A DNA stretch of 64,000 nucleotides from Pandoraea iniqua (GTDB lineage Bacteria > Pseudomonadota > Gammaproteobacteria > Burkholderiales > Burkholderiaceae): positions 62,001 through 126,000 of the forward strand of contig NZ_CABPSF010000009.1 of the NCBI RefSeq assembly GCF_902459685.1. The letters are read 5' to 3'. Below, piece by piece: positions 1 through 11,307 of this stretch. The position numbers and the translations under genes were made by a program. The first letter of the stretch is position 1. Each line of letters begins with the position of its first letter. Under the pieces are notes generated by a model. The model saw only the letters and a list, made by a program, of their open reading frames with translations, made no database searches and had not been told where the DNA came from.

Positions 1-467
1 TTCTCACGGCACAACGCGGCGCAGTCTTCCGGCGTAAAGAACGGCAGGTCGGACCACGGTGCGGCCGGGTCGCCCACGCGAATGCGCGTGAAGTCGCGCA
101 CAAATTTGCGGGACTCCTCGATCACTTCGTCGTGCTTGCCTTCGGCGTCGTACAACGCGAAGTCGGTCCACAACGTCGTGCCGATGAAACGAACGCCGTC
201 GATCGTGAGGCTGCCGCGCTCCAGCACATGAACGTTCGAGCCCGCCGCAAGTTTGCGCAACTCGGCGAGCGTGCCCGCAAGCGTCGCGCCGTAAAACTCA
301 TGGTTGCCGGCAACGTAGATGACGGGGCGTGGTAATTGCTTCGCCCACTCGATGGCTTGCGCCGGGCGGCTGATGTCGCCGGCGAGAATGGTGACATCGG
401 CGACGACGTCGGGCGTCGCCAGCGGGGCCACCGACAAATGCAGGTCAGACAGGATATGCAATCTCAC
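1..467 (-). CDS. Metallophosphoesterase, C-terminus cut by window edge
   Basis: Calcineurin-like phosphoesterase of unknown substrate. The 155 codons visible encode the N-terminal metal-binding motifs of the family in order: D-L-H near residue 8, G-D-I near 30 and G-N-H-E near 54. I translated the minus strand by hand from a GTG start (465-467) preceded by a GGAG ribosome site about 8 bases upstream; no ATG lies in frame nearby. The C-terminal metal-binding histidines fall outside the window. It is divergent from the small peptide gene that follows. Family assignment is firm from the motifs; the specific role cannot be told. Confidence 0.75.
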   Translation of the reverse strand, partial: MRLHILSDLHLSVAPLATPDVVADVTILAGDISRPAQAIEWAKQLPRPVIYVAGNHEFYGATLAGTLAELRKLAAGSNVHVLERGSLTIDGVRFIGTTLWTDFALYDAEGKHDEVIEESRKFVRDFTRIRVGDPAAPWSDLPFFTPEDCAALCRE

Positions 468-647
468 GCACCACGCTCCACAAGGCTTGAGGATCGGTGC
501 CGCACACTCGCCACGGCAGGGTGCTGGTGACGCATCGCGAGAACGTTGGAGGGTGTGGGCATTGGACCGAAATCGACGCAATTCACGTATCGTTTCGCCC
601 GTTTTTTACCGACTATCACCCGCGCCGCGCCGATGGTCAAGATGTCT

Positions 648-676
648 TTGTCATCGAAAGAATGGCCTCCTATAGT
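648..676 (+). promoter_or_regulatory. Sigma-70 promoter of the tiny peptide gene
   Basis: TTGTCA at 648-653 and TATAGT at 671-676 are separated by exactly 17 bases, a near-consensus housekeeping promoter. Transcription would begin around 683, giving a leader of about 25 bases before the ATG at 708, with GGAGGAG at 696-702 as ribosome site. Confidence 0.6.
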
Positions 677-707
677 GAAACCTCACCTGACGAGTGGAGG
701 AGAGCCT

Positions 708-821
708 ATGCGCAAGTTGTTGGTTGTCGTTGTGCTTGGTTTCGCCGGTCTGGCAGGCGCGATGGTGGCGTCGAGTCCGGCAATCGCGTGTGGCCAGACG
801 TCTACGGGCGGTGGCAAATAG
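708..821 (+). CDS. Tiny secreted or lipidated peptide, 37 aa
   Basis: A 37-residue protein of unknown function. Residues 2-3 are basic (RK), followed by a long hydrophobic stretch (LLVVVVLGFAGLAG) and the motif SPAIAC, so it looks like a bare export signal with a short hydrophilic tail CGQTSTGGGK. Cleavage could be by signal peptidase I after AIA, or by the lipoprotein peptidase before the cysteine, although Ala at -3 is a weak lipobox. A strong GGAGGAG ribosome site lies 5 bases before the ATG and a near-consensus promoter sits upstream, which is the main reason to believe in it. A longer in-frame ORF begins at 546 but lacks such signals. No homologue is recognised. Confidence 0.6.
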   Translation: MRKLLVVVVLGFAGLAGAMVASSPAIACGQTSTGGGK

Positions 822-895
822 CAGCAAGCCTTGCTTTACTGCGCGATCCGCCGCCGCCGACAGCCCCGGCCGGACGCTGCTGAATCCTCAGGCCA

Positions 896-915
896 GCCCC
901 CCGTACGCGGGGGGC
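896..915. terminator. GC-rich hairpin, possible terminator
   Basis: GCCCCCC (896-902) pairs with GGGGGGC (909-915) around a 6-base loop, 75 bases after the small peptide gene. Only a weak T-run (CGTTT) follows, so it may be an inefficient terminator for the peptide transcript or for rep reading the other way. Confidence 0.35.
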
Positions 916-919
916 GATT

Positions 920-975
920 CGTTTACAGCGGAGATACAGCGGGGATACAGCGGAGGCAGGCGGAGATACGGCGGG
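920..975. repeat. Short degenerate tandem repeat
   Basis: Copies of an 11-base unit close to GAGATACAGCG occur at 931-941, 942-952 and, after an interruption, 963-973, just past the 3' end of rep. No function is apparent. Confidence 0.5.
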
Positions 976-995
976 AATCTTAGGGCGGAGACCCT

Positions 996-3089
<2,094 letters not shown>

Positions 3090-3420
3090 GGTGTGAAGCG
3101 AAGGAGACGAAGGGGGTGAAGGAGCTAAGGGGCTAAGGAGCTACGGGGCAAGGGGGCTAAGGCGGCGGCTGGCCGGGTGCTCGCGAGGGCACCTCGTCGG
3201 GCTCGCGCAGGAGGTGGGCAAGTCTAACATGGGGCGTGCGCGCGCCTGTGACGCGACGATGGCGCCAATGATGACGGACTCGGCAATAGGCTCTGGCGGG
3301 CCCACCGCGCCCGGACTGTGGGGCTAGCGCGACGCTGCGTGACGCAACGGGCGCCATAACTGGCGTCCACGCACAGGGGGTGCCTATAATAAAAAACGTT
3401 GCCATCGTGGTGAGGTCGCC
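3090..3420. other. Intergenic region between rep and zinc-ribbon gene
   Basis: 331 bases holding the divergent control regions. The rep-proximal third is the purine-rich repeat. Near the other end TATAAT at 3385-3390 is a perfect -10 box about 30 bases before the GTG at 3421; the matching -35 (TGGCGT at 3361-3366, 18 bases upstream) is poor. I see nothing else recognisable. Confidence 0.45.
3099..3165. repeat. Purine-rich tandem repeat upstream of rep
   Basis: The plus strand carries repeated variants of AAGGGGCTA and AAGGAGCTA, with almost only purines apart from the CTA steps. On the rep coding strand this is a pyrimidine-rich tract directly before the start codon, where a leader and ribosome site would be expected. 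It is a simple repeat and may vary between strains. Confidence 0.55.
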
Positions 3421-4476
3421 GTGCAATGTCCAACCTGTGGGACGAACAATGCGACGAGTGCGCTGCGCTGCAAACAGTGCGGTGCGCCCCTTGCAGATGC
3501 CGAACCGGGCTTTCGGGAGGCCAGTTTGGCGTCCACGGCGGCCGGTGTGCTCAGTGCATCCGATGTCGCTGCTATCGCCGATGCTGCCGATGCCGCCGAT
3601 GTGCCGAAAGCAGCGGCGTCCATGGGTGAGACGTCCGCATCTGCATCTGCATCCGCCCCGGCCAACGACGCTGTCCCGCCCACGCCAACCCGCCGTCTGA
3701 CGCGGCGCGAGCGCCGGGAGCAGCGCCGGCGCGACGGCGAGCCCGGCTGGATCAATGGCGTGCTGGTGCTGGGCACCGCCGTCTTCGCCGCCATCGCGCT
3801 CATCGGCATCTGGTGGAATCTGCGTGCGCCTTACGTCGACCCATCGCCCAAACCAGACGCCATCGTCGTCGCCCCCTTCAATAACGGTAGTAACGCGCCA
3901 CCGGTCAATGCGTCGGGCGGTGTGAGCGCGGGGACCCCCAGTGCCGCCAGCAGTGCGGAATCGGCGTTGCTCGCCCGCGCGCAGGTACTGGCCGCTGTCG
4001 ATGCTGCGGCGTCGGGTGCCGCAGCGGACGTGGCGTCGGCGGCCGCGAGCACGCCACCCATGACGGCCTCCGCGGCGACCGCTGCACTGACCGCCGCCGC
4101 CACCGCCGCACTGACACCGCCCGCACCCGCGCCTGCGCCGGACGACATGATGACGCTGCTCAGCCGTCGCGATGCTGCCAATGCTACGAATACCGCGCGG
4201 CCGGTGGCCAACCCTGACCTGCCTGCGCACCTCGACAACAACGACATCGGTCCGATTGCCGCAGCAGGCGCTGCGCATCCACCCGCCGTGGCATCCAGCC
4301 CGGCGACGGCGTCCGCCGCCGGTGCGGCCACCACTATCGCCGCCGCGCTCGCGCAGTGCGACAAGTACCGATGGTTCGAAGTCGTGCCGAAGCAGCGCTG
4401 CATCTGGGCGGTTTGTAACGGACGATGGGGCCGCGACGGTTGTCCGGCCGGGGTGAATCCCGGGGAGTCGCACTAG
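3421..4476 (+). CDS. Zinc-ribbon, single-pass membrane protein with Cys-rich tail
   Basis: Unknown function, 351 aa. The start is GTG with GTGAGG about 6 bases upstream. Residues 1-25 form a CPTC...CKQC zinc ribbon. A disordered Ala/Asp/Ser region follows, then a strongly basic stretch (RRLTRRERREQRRR, about 90-105), one transmembrane helix (VLVLGTAVFAAIALIGIWW, about 114-134), a long Ala/Pro-rich linker, and a compact C-terminal module with four cysteines (QCDKYRW...RCIWAVCNGRWGRDGCPAG). Positive-inside charge places the zinc ribbon in the cytoplasm and the Cys-rich module in the periplasm. It stands alone between rep and the gcv riboswitch. The zinc-ribbon call is solid; the role is unknown. 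Confidence 0.7.
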   Translation: MQCPTCGTNNATSALRCKQCGAPLADAEPGFREASLASTAAGVLSASDVAAIADAADAADVPKAAASMGETSASASASAPANDAVPPTPTRRLTRRERREQRRRDGEPGWINGVLVLGTAVFAAIALIGIWWNLRAPYVDPSPKPDAIVVAPFNNGSNAPPVNASGGVSAGTPSAASSAESALLARAQVLAAVDAAASGAAADVASAAASTPPMTASAATAALTAAATAALTPPAPAPAPDDMMTLLSRRDAANATNTARPVANPDLPAHLDNNDIGPIAAAGAAHPPAVASSPATASAAGAATTIAAALAQCDKYRWFEVVPKQRCIWAVCNGRWGRDGCPAGVNPGESH

Positions 4477-4491
4477 CGGTTTTTCGCCAAA

Positions 4492-4520
4492 TTGACAGTC
4501 CCCGGCTTTCCCCGTAAAGT
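4492..4520 (+). promoter_or_regulatory. Promoter of the gcvTHP riboswitch transcript
   Basis: A perfect -35 TTGACA (4492-4497) and TAAAGT (4515-4520) are 17 bases apart. Predicted transcription start near 4527 is directly before the first glycine aptamer, which supports the assignment. Confidence 0.7.
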
Positions 4521-4527
4521 GCGCGAA

Positions 4528-4752
4528 CGCGGTCGGGAGAGCGCGCCGGGAAGCACATGCCGGCGCCGCCGAAGGGGTAATACCCACAAACTCTCAGGCA
4601 TCAAGGACCGTCCGCGCCGAAGGCATCGCCTTCGATCTCTGGAGAGCGGTTGTGGCGTGACTTTCGTCATGCAGACAGCCCACCGAAGGGGCCGGCTGTC
4701 TCGGTCAACACCGAGCACCGGGCAATCTCTCAGGTACCAAGGACAGAGGGGT
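4528..4752 (+). promoter_or_regulatory. Tandem glycine riboswitch (gcvT element)
   Basis: Two consecutive glycine aptamers. Aptamer 1 (about 4530-4610) shows CGGGAGAGC, GCCGCCGAAGGGG, CTCTCAGGCA and AAGGACCG in the canonical order. Aptamer 2 (about 4636-4750) shows CTCTGGAGAGCG, CCACCGAAGGGGC, TCTCTCAGGTACCAAGGACAGAGG. The short linker between them is typical of the class. Glycine riboswitches of this arrangement upstream of gcvT are usually ON switches that let the cell degrade excess glycine. The closing stem of aptamer 2 (CTCT 4636-4639 with AGAG 4745-4748) abuts the terminator 5' arm, so ligand binding can plausibly compete with termination. Confidence 0.93.
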
Positions 4753-4837
4753 CATCTCGCCAACTGGCATCGCGCCGGGCAAGTGCATGCGCACACGCTC
4801 GAAACGCAGGTGCCGGTCGTCGAGATGACCCCTTTTT
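4748..4837 (+). terminator. Riboswitch expression platform: intrinsic terminator
   Basis: GGGGTCATCTCG (4748-4759) is perfectly complementary to CGAGATGACCCC (4821-4832), followed by TTTTT (4833-4837). The 12-bp stem encloses a 61-base loop. Its 5' arm starts at the last base of the aptamer-2 closing stem, so P1 formation with glycine and terminator formation would be mutually restrictive. gcvT starts 49 bases downstream. Confidence 0.85.
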
Positions 4838-4885
4838 GCATTTTCGGACACTGTATTTCCGAAACCCTTGGATCCTGAGGCCTCG

Positions 4886-5992
4886 ATGACCGATCTCAAA
4901 CGCACTCCGCTCAACGAAACGCACCGCGCCGCCGGCGCCCGCATGGTCGATTTCGGCGGCTGGGACATGCCCGTGAACTACGGCTCCCAGATCGAAGAGC
5001 ACAACGCCGTTCGCACCGACGCCGGCATGTTCGACGTCTCGCACATGTGCGTGGTCGATCTGCATGGCCCGAGCTGCCGCGAATTCCTGCGTTTCGCCGT
5101 CGCCAACAACGTCGACAAGCTGCAAACCCCGGGCAAGGCGCTCTACACCTGCATGCTCAACCCGAGCGGCGGCGTGATCGACGACCTCATCATCTATTTC
5201 ATCGCTGAAGACTGGTTCCGCATCGTCGTGAACGCGGGCACCGCCGACAAGGATCTGGCCTGGATCGGCCAGCTCAATGCCCACGGCGATTACAGCCTGA
5301 CGATCACGCCGCGCCGCGACCTGTCGATCGTGGCAGTGCAGGGCCCGAACGCACGCGCCAAGACGTGGCAGGCCGTGCCGGGCAGCCAGTCGGCGAGCGA
5401 AGTGCTCAAGCCTTTCAACGCTGCCTTCGCCAAAGACACGCCGTTCGGCGAATTGATGATCGCGCGCACGGGTTACACCGGCGAAGACGGTTTCGAAATC
5501 ATCGTGAATGCCGACCATGTGGCGGCGCTCTGGCAGGCGCTGGTCGCCGCCGGCGTGCGTCCGGCCGGCCTCGGCGCGCGCGACACGCTGCGTCTGGAAG
5601 CCGGCATGAACCTGTACGGTCAGGACATGGACGACGACACCTCGCCGCTCGACGCCGGCCTCGGCTGGACGGTCGAAAAGGATAGCGAGCGCACGTTCGT
5701 CGGCAAGGATTCGCTGCTCACGCGCGGCCAGACGTGGCGCTTTGCCGGTCTCGTGCTCGACGGCAAGGGCGGCGTGTTGCGTGCCCATCAGGTCGTAGTG
5801 ACCGACGCCGGCGACGGTGAAATTACCAGCGGCACGTTCAGCCCGAGCCTTCAGCAATCGATCGCGTTTGCGCGCCTGCCCAAGGGCGTGGCCGACGGTG
5901 CGCTCGTGCACGTACAAATTCGTGACAAGCAATTGCCCGCACGTGTGGTCAAATTACCGTTCGTGCGTCACGGCAAGGCCGTGGTGGCGTGA
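4886..5992 (+). CDS. gcvT: Glycine cleavage system T protein (aminomethyltransferase)
   Basis: T protein (368 aa) of the glycine cleavage complex. It transfers the methylene group from the aminomethyl-lipoyl H protein to tetrahydrofolate and releases ammonia. The N-terminus [39 protein letters not shown] and the segment [13 protein letters not shown] are characteristic. I chose the ATG at 4886 because TGAGG lies 6 bases upstream; a TTG at 4868 would add six residues without a ribosome site. First gene of the gcvT-gcvH-gcvP operon behind the glycine riboswitch. Confidence 0.96.
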   Translation: MTDLKRTPLNETHRAAGARMVDFGGWDMPVNYGSQIEEHNAVRTDAGMFDVSHMCVVDLHGPSCREFLRFAVANNVDKLQTPGKALYTCMLNPSGGVIDDLIIYFIAEDWFRIVVNAGTADKDLAWIGQLNAHGDYSLTITPRRDLSIVAVQGPNARAKTWQAVPGSQSASEVLKPFNAAFAKDTPFGELMIARTGYTGEDGFEIIVNADHVAALWQALVAAGVRPAGLGARDTLRLEAGMNLYGQDMDDDTSPLDAGLGWTVEKDSERTFVGKDSLLTRGQTWRFAGLVLDGKGGVLRAHQVVVTDAGDGEITSGTFSPSLQQSIAFARLPKGVADGALVHVQIRDKQLPARVVKLPFVRHGKAVVA

Positions 5993-6073
5993 GCGGTAAC
6001 GGGCACACCTGCGCGGTTGGCGACACGACAGACTCTCAATAAGACACCCCATACTGAAACCGGAGCGTCACAC

Positions 6074-6457
6074 ATGGCGAATACCCCCGACAACCTGAAG
6101 TACGCCGAGTCCCACGAATGGGCTCGCCTCGAAGCCGACGGCACCGTGACCATCGGCATTACCGACCATGCGCAGGAAGCGCTGGGCGATGTGGTCTTCA
6201 TCGAGCTGCCGGACACCGGCCGCACGGTCAAGGCGCAGGAACAAGTCGCCGTGGTCGAGTCGGTCAAGGCCGCCTCGGACATCTATGCCCCGATCGGCGG
6301 CGAGATCATCGAGACCAACAGCGAAGTGGCCGGCTCGCCGGAGCAGGTCAACACCGACCCGTACGGCAACTGGCTGTTCCGCATCAAGCCGTCGGACGTG
6401 AAGGAACTCGACGGCCTGCTCACCGCCGAGCAATACAGCGCCGGCCCGGGCGCCTAA
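6074..6457 (+). CDS. gcvH: Glycine cleavage system H protein
   Basis: Lipoyl carrier protein (127 aa) that shuttles the aminomethyl intermediate between P, T and L proteins. The lipoylation lysine is Lys65 in [10 protein letters not shown], inside the expected lipoyl fold; N-terminal [12 protein letters not shown] and C-terminal WLFRIKPSD are typical. The ATG at 6074 has CGGAG about 10 bases upstream; an in-frame start at 6017 adds 19 residues unlike the family. It lies 81 bases after gcvT. No gene for the L protein or lipoate ligase is near, so L is presumably the shared dihydrolipoamide dehydrogenase. Confidence 0.96.
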   Translation: MANTPDNLKYAESHEWARLEADGTVTIGITDHAQEALGDVVFIELPDTGRTVKAQEQVAVVESVKAASDIYAPIGGEIIETNSEVAGSPEQVNTDPYGNWLFRIKPSDVKELDGLLTAEQYSAGPGA

Positions 6458-6470
6458 GCCCGCGAGCCGC

Positions 6471-6519
6471 AAGCCCGGCAGCAGTGGCGATGGCCGCCAT
6501 CGCCACTGCTGCCGGGCTT
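6471..6519. repeat. 23-bp perfect inverted repeat between gcvH and gcvP
   Basis: Arms 6471-6493 and 6497-6519 are exact reverse complements separated by only three bases (CCG). No T-run follows (AGTAACGC), so it does not look like a simple intrinsic terminator; gcvP starts 70 bases later. In RNA it would be a very stable hairpin able to block 3' exonucleases or attenuate read-through into gcvP. Confidence 0.8.
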
Positions 6520-6589
6520 AGTAACGCTAGCAACGCGTAGCAACACCTTGCCGTAGTCACTTGCCGTGACCGAACGAGAGATCTGACCC

Positions 6590-9517
6590 ATGAATGCCAT
6601 GAACGACCTGCATCAGCCGCGCCGCTCGCTCGCCGAGCTGGAACAGCGCGACAATTTTTCTGCGCGCCACATCGGCCCCGACAGCCCCGAACAGCAAGCC
6701 ATGCTCACCGAGCTTGGCTACGCCTCGCGCGCCGCCCTTATCGACGCGGTCGTGCCGGCGTCGATTCGCCGCGACGGCCCGCAATTCGCTGCCGCACTGG
6801 GCCAGTTCGCCGCGCCGAAAACCGAGTCGCAAGCCGTCGCACAACTGCGCGCGCTGGCCGACCAGAATCAGGTCTTCAAGTCGTTCATCGGTCAGGGCTA
6901 CTACAACACGTTTACGCCGGGCGTGATCCTGCGTAACGTGCTCGAAAACCCCGCTTGGTACACGGCCTACACGCCGTATCAGCCGGAAATTTCGCAAGGC
7001 CGTCTCGAAGCGCTGCTCAACTATCAGCAGATGGTGATCGACCTGACGGGTCTCGCCATCGCCAACGCCTCGATGCTCGACGAAGCCACCGCCGCTGCCG
7101 AAGCGATGACGCTGGTCAAGCGCACGGGCAAGTCGAAGTCGAACACGTTCTTCGTGGCCGACGACGTGCTGCCGCAAACCATCGAAGTGGTGCAAACGCG
7201 CGCCAAGCCGCTGGGCATCGAAGTGCAGGTTGGGCCGGTGGCCGCCGCTGCCGACGTCGATGCGTTCGGCGTGCTGGTGCAGTACCCGGGCGTGGGCGGC
7301 GATGTGCGCGAATACCGCGCGCTGGCCGACGCGATCCACGCGAACGGCGGCATGCTGATTGCCGCTGCCGATCTGCTCTCGCTCACGCTGCTGTCGCCGC
7401 CGGGCGAGTGGGGCGCCGATGTGGCCGTGGGCAACAGCCAGCGCTTTGGTGTGCCGATGGGCTTCGGTGGCCCGCACGCGGCTTATCTGGCCACGCGTGA
7501 CGAACTCAAGCGTTCGATGCCGGGCCGTCTGGTCGGCGTGTCGGTCGACACGCAGGGCAAGCCCGCGCTGCGTCTTGCACTGCAAACGCGCGAGCAGCAC
7601 ATCCGCCGCGAGAAGGCGACGTCGAACATCTGTACCGCACAGGCGCTGCTCGCCATCATGGCCAGCATGTATGCCGCGTATCACGGCCCGCAAGGCCTGC
7701 GCATCATCGCGTCGCGCGTGCATCGTCTGACGGCGGTCCTCGCCGCCGGTCTCGCGAAGCTGGGCGCCGCGCCGCGCAACGCCACGTTCTTCGACACACT
7801 CACCGTGCCGGTCGCCGGCCGTGCTGACGCCGTCCATACGGCGGCCGTCGCGCGCCGCTTCAACCTGCGCCGCGAAGATGCGGACATCGTCGGCATCTCG
7901 CTGGACGAGACCAGCACGCGCGATGACGTGATCGCGTTGTGGGACGTGTTCGCCGAAGGTCTGGGCAAGAGCGCCGGTTCGATCGACTTCGACGCCATCG
8001 AAGCCACGATTGCCGACGGCTTCCCGGCGGCGCTGGCGCGTCAGAGCGCGTATCTCACGCACCCGGTGTTCAACCGCTATCACTCGGAACACGAGATGCT
8101 TCGCTACCTGCGCAGCCTCTCCGACAAGGATCTCGCGCTCGATCGCACGATGATTCCGTTGGGCTCGTGCACGATGAAGCTCAACGCCACCTCGGAAATG
8201 CTGCCGGTGACGTGGCCCGAGTTCGGCCAGATCCACCCGTTCGCACCGACGGCGCAGACGGCGGGCTATCGCACGATGATCGACCAGCTCGAGCAGATGC
8301 TCGTGGCGGCCACCGGCTATGCGGCTGTGTCGCTCCAGCCGAACGCCGGCTCGCAGGGCGAGTACGCGGGTCTGCTGATCATTCAGGCGTATCACGCCTC
8401 GCGCGGCGAAGCGCATCGCGACATCTGCCTGATTCCGGCTTCGGCCCACGGCACCAACCCGGCATCGGCGCAAATGGCCGGCATGCAGGTCGTGGTGGTG
8501 GCGTGCGACGCCAACGGTAACGTCGATCTGGCCGACCTTCAGGCGAAGGCCGAGCAGCATCGCACCCGTCTGGCCGCGATCATGATGACGTACCCGTCGA
8601 CGCACGGTGTGTTCGAAGCCGGTGCGCGTCAGATTTGCGAAATCGTGCATGCGAACGGTGGTCAGGTGTATGTCGACGGCGCGAACATGAACGCGATGGT
8701 CGGCCTGTGCGCACCGGGCGAGTTCGGTGGCGACGTGTCGCACCTGAACCTGCACAAGACGTTCTGCATTCCGCACGGCGGTGGCGGCCCGGGTGTCGGC
8801 CCGGTTGCCGTGGGCGCGCATCTGGCGCAGTTCCTGCCGAACCAGCGCTCGACCGGTTACTCGCGCGACGCCGACGGCATCGGTGCCGTGTCGGCCGCGC
8901 CGTACGGCTCGGCTTCGATTCTGCCGATCTCGTGGATGTACGTCGCGATGATGGGCGCCACCGGCCTGACGTCGGCCACCGAGACCGCGATTCTCAACGC
9001 CAACTACCTCGCGAAGAAGCTCGCACCGCACTATCCGGTGCTCTACTCGGGCCCGGGCGGTCTGATCGCGCACGAGTGCATTCTCGATCTGCGTCCGCTC
9101 AAGGAAACGAGCGGTATCTCGGTCGACGACGTGGCCAAGCGCCTGATGGACTTCGGTTTCCACGCACCGACCATGAGCTTCCCGGTGCCGGGCACGCTGA
9201 TGGTCGAGCCGACCGAATCGGAATCGAAGCACGAACTCGACCGCTTTATCGAAGCCATGGTCACCATTCGTGAAGAAATTCGTGCGGTGGAAGAAGGCCG
9301 TGCCGATCGCGAGGACAACCCGCTCAAGCACGCGCCGCACACGGCAGAAGTCGTGACCGCCGACGAATGGACGCACGCCTATGCGCGTAGTCAGGCGGCG
9401 TACCCGGTGAAGGCGCTGCGCGAGCGCAAGTACTGGCCGCCGGTCGGTCGTGCCGACAACGTGTACGGTGACCGAAACCTGTTCTGCGCCTGCGTGCCGA
9501 TGAGCGACTACGAGTAA
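6590..9517 (+). CDS. gcvP: Glycine dehydrogenase (decarboxylating), P protein
   Basis: PLP-dependent homodimeric P protein (975 aa, single-chain form) that decarboxylates glycine and loads the remaining aminomethyl group on GcvH. The N-terminal half includes [42 protein letters not shown]; the PLP lysine lies in [21 protein letters not shown] near residue 722; [22 protein letters not shown] follows. Start at ATG 6590 fits the family length; a second in-frame ATG at 6599 cannot be excluded. Last gene of the gcv operon, followed by a terminator. Confidence 0.96.
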   Translation: MNAMNDLHQPRRSLAELEQRDNFSARHIGPDSPEQQAMLTELGYASRAALIDAVVPASIRRDGPQFAAALGQFAAPKTESQAVAQLRALADQNQVFKSFIGQGYYNTFTPGVILRNVLENPAWYTAYTPYQPEISQGRLEALLNYQQMVIDLTGLAIANASMLDEATAAAEAMTLVKRTGKSKSNTFFVADDVLPQTIEVVQTRAKPLGIEVQVGPVAAAADVDAFGVLVQYPGVGGDVREYRALADAIHANGGMLIAAADLLSLTLLSPPGEWGADVAVGNSQRFGVPMGFGGPHAAYLATRDELKRSMPGRLVGVSVDTQGKPALRLALQTREQHIRREKATSNICTAQALLAIMASMYAAYHGPQGLRIIASRVHRLTAVLAAGLAKLGAAPRNATFFDTLTVPVAGRADAVHTAAVARRFNLRREDADIVGISLDETSTRDDVIALWDVFAEGLGKSAGSIDFDAIEATIADGFPAALARQSAYLTHPVFNRYHSEHEMLRYLRSLSDKDLALDRTMIPLGSCTMKLNATSEMLPVTWPEFGQIHPFAPTAQTAGYRTMIDQLEQMLVAATGYAAVSLQPNAGSQGEYAGLLIIQAYHASRGEAHRDICLIPASAHGTNPASAQMAGMQVVVVACDANGNVDLADLQAKAEQHRTRLAAIMMTYPSTHGVFEAGARQICEIVHANGGQVYVDGANMNAMVGLCAPGEFGGDVSHLNLHKTFCIPHGGGGPGVGPVAVGAHLAQFLPNQRSTGYSRDADGIGAVSAAPYGSASILPISWMYVAMMGATGLTSATETAILNANYLAKKLAPHYPVLYSGPGGLIAHECILDLRPLKETSGISVDDVAKRLMDFGFHAPTMSFPVPGTLMVEPTESESKHELDRFIEAMVTIREEIRAVEEGRADREDNPLKHAPHTAEVVTADEWTHAYARSQAAYPVKALRERKYWPPVGRADNVYGDRNLFCACVPMSDYE

Positions 9518-9536
9518 GAAACGTCGCAAACTCGAT

Positions 9537-9575
9537 AAAAAGGGGTCGGCAGAAACATTGCTGGCCCCTTTTTGT
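9537..9575 (+). terminator. Terminator of the gcv operon
   Basis: AAAAAGGGG and CCCCTTTTT flank an imperfect stem-loop 20 bases after the gcvP stop. The hairpin ends in a run of five T. Confidence 0.8.
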
Positions 9576-9656
9576 CTCTATAGATGTCACGCGAATGCGC
9601 CAGTATGGTGGCGCTCGCCGAGTCTCAAGTCAGTTCTAAAAAATCAGGAAAGCCCC

Positions 9657-11048
<1,392 letters not shown>

Positions 11049-11142
11049 TGAAGGCGTACAGGCGCCGTCGCTTCGTGACCGTCACATGACCGACACATTG
11101 CGACGGTAACCTTGTCGTCGATGTCTCCTTGCCTTGTCTTTT

Positions 11143-11174
11143 GAGCCGCCCGGTATTTGCCGCGCGGCTTTTTT
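11143..11174 (+). terminator. Terminator after sdaA
   Basis: AGCCG pairs with CGGCT, with an inner CGG/CCG pair, followed by six T, about 95 bases past the sdaA stop. Confidence 0.65.
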
Positions 11175-11307
11175 ATTGCACTTGGGAATCAACCTAAAGT
11201 GCGTCGCCGATTGCGCCTTTCGGGCCAAATCCTTGCCACTCTCCGTCTTTTCGCCCTTTTCAGAGGGCCAGTTCGTTAATACGCAGGTAACGAAAGGAGA
11301 CGCAGCA

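Noticed and set aside
920-975. CRISPR-like repeat
   Set aside because: Units are 11 bases with no spacers; simple tandem repeat.
6557-9529. 990-aa open frame opposite gcvP
   Set aside because: Long Arg/His-rich antisense frame with no domain; its extent is explained by codon bias of the GC-rich gcvP on the other strand.
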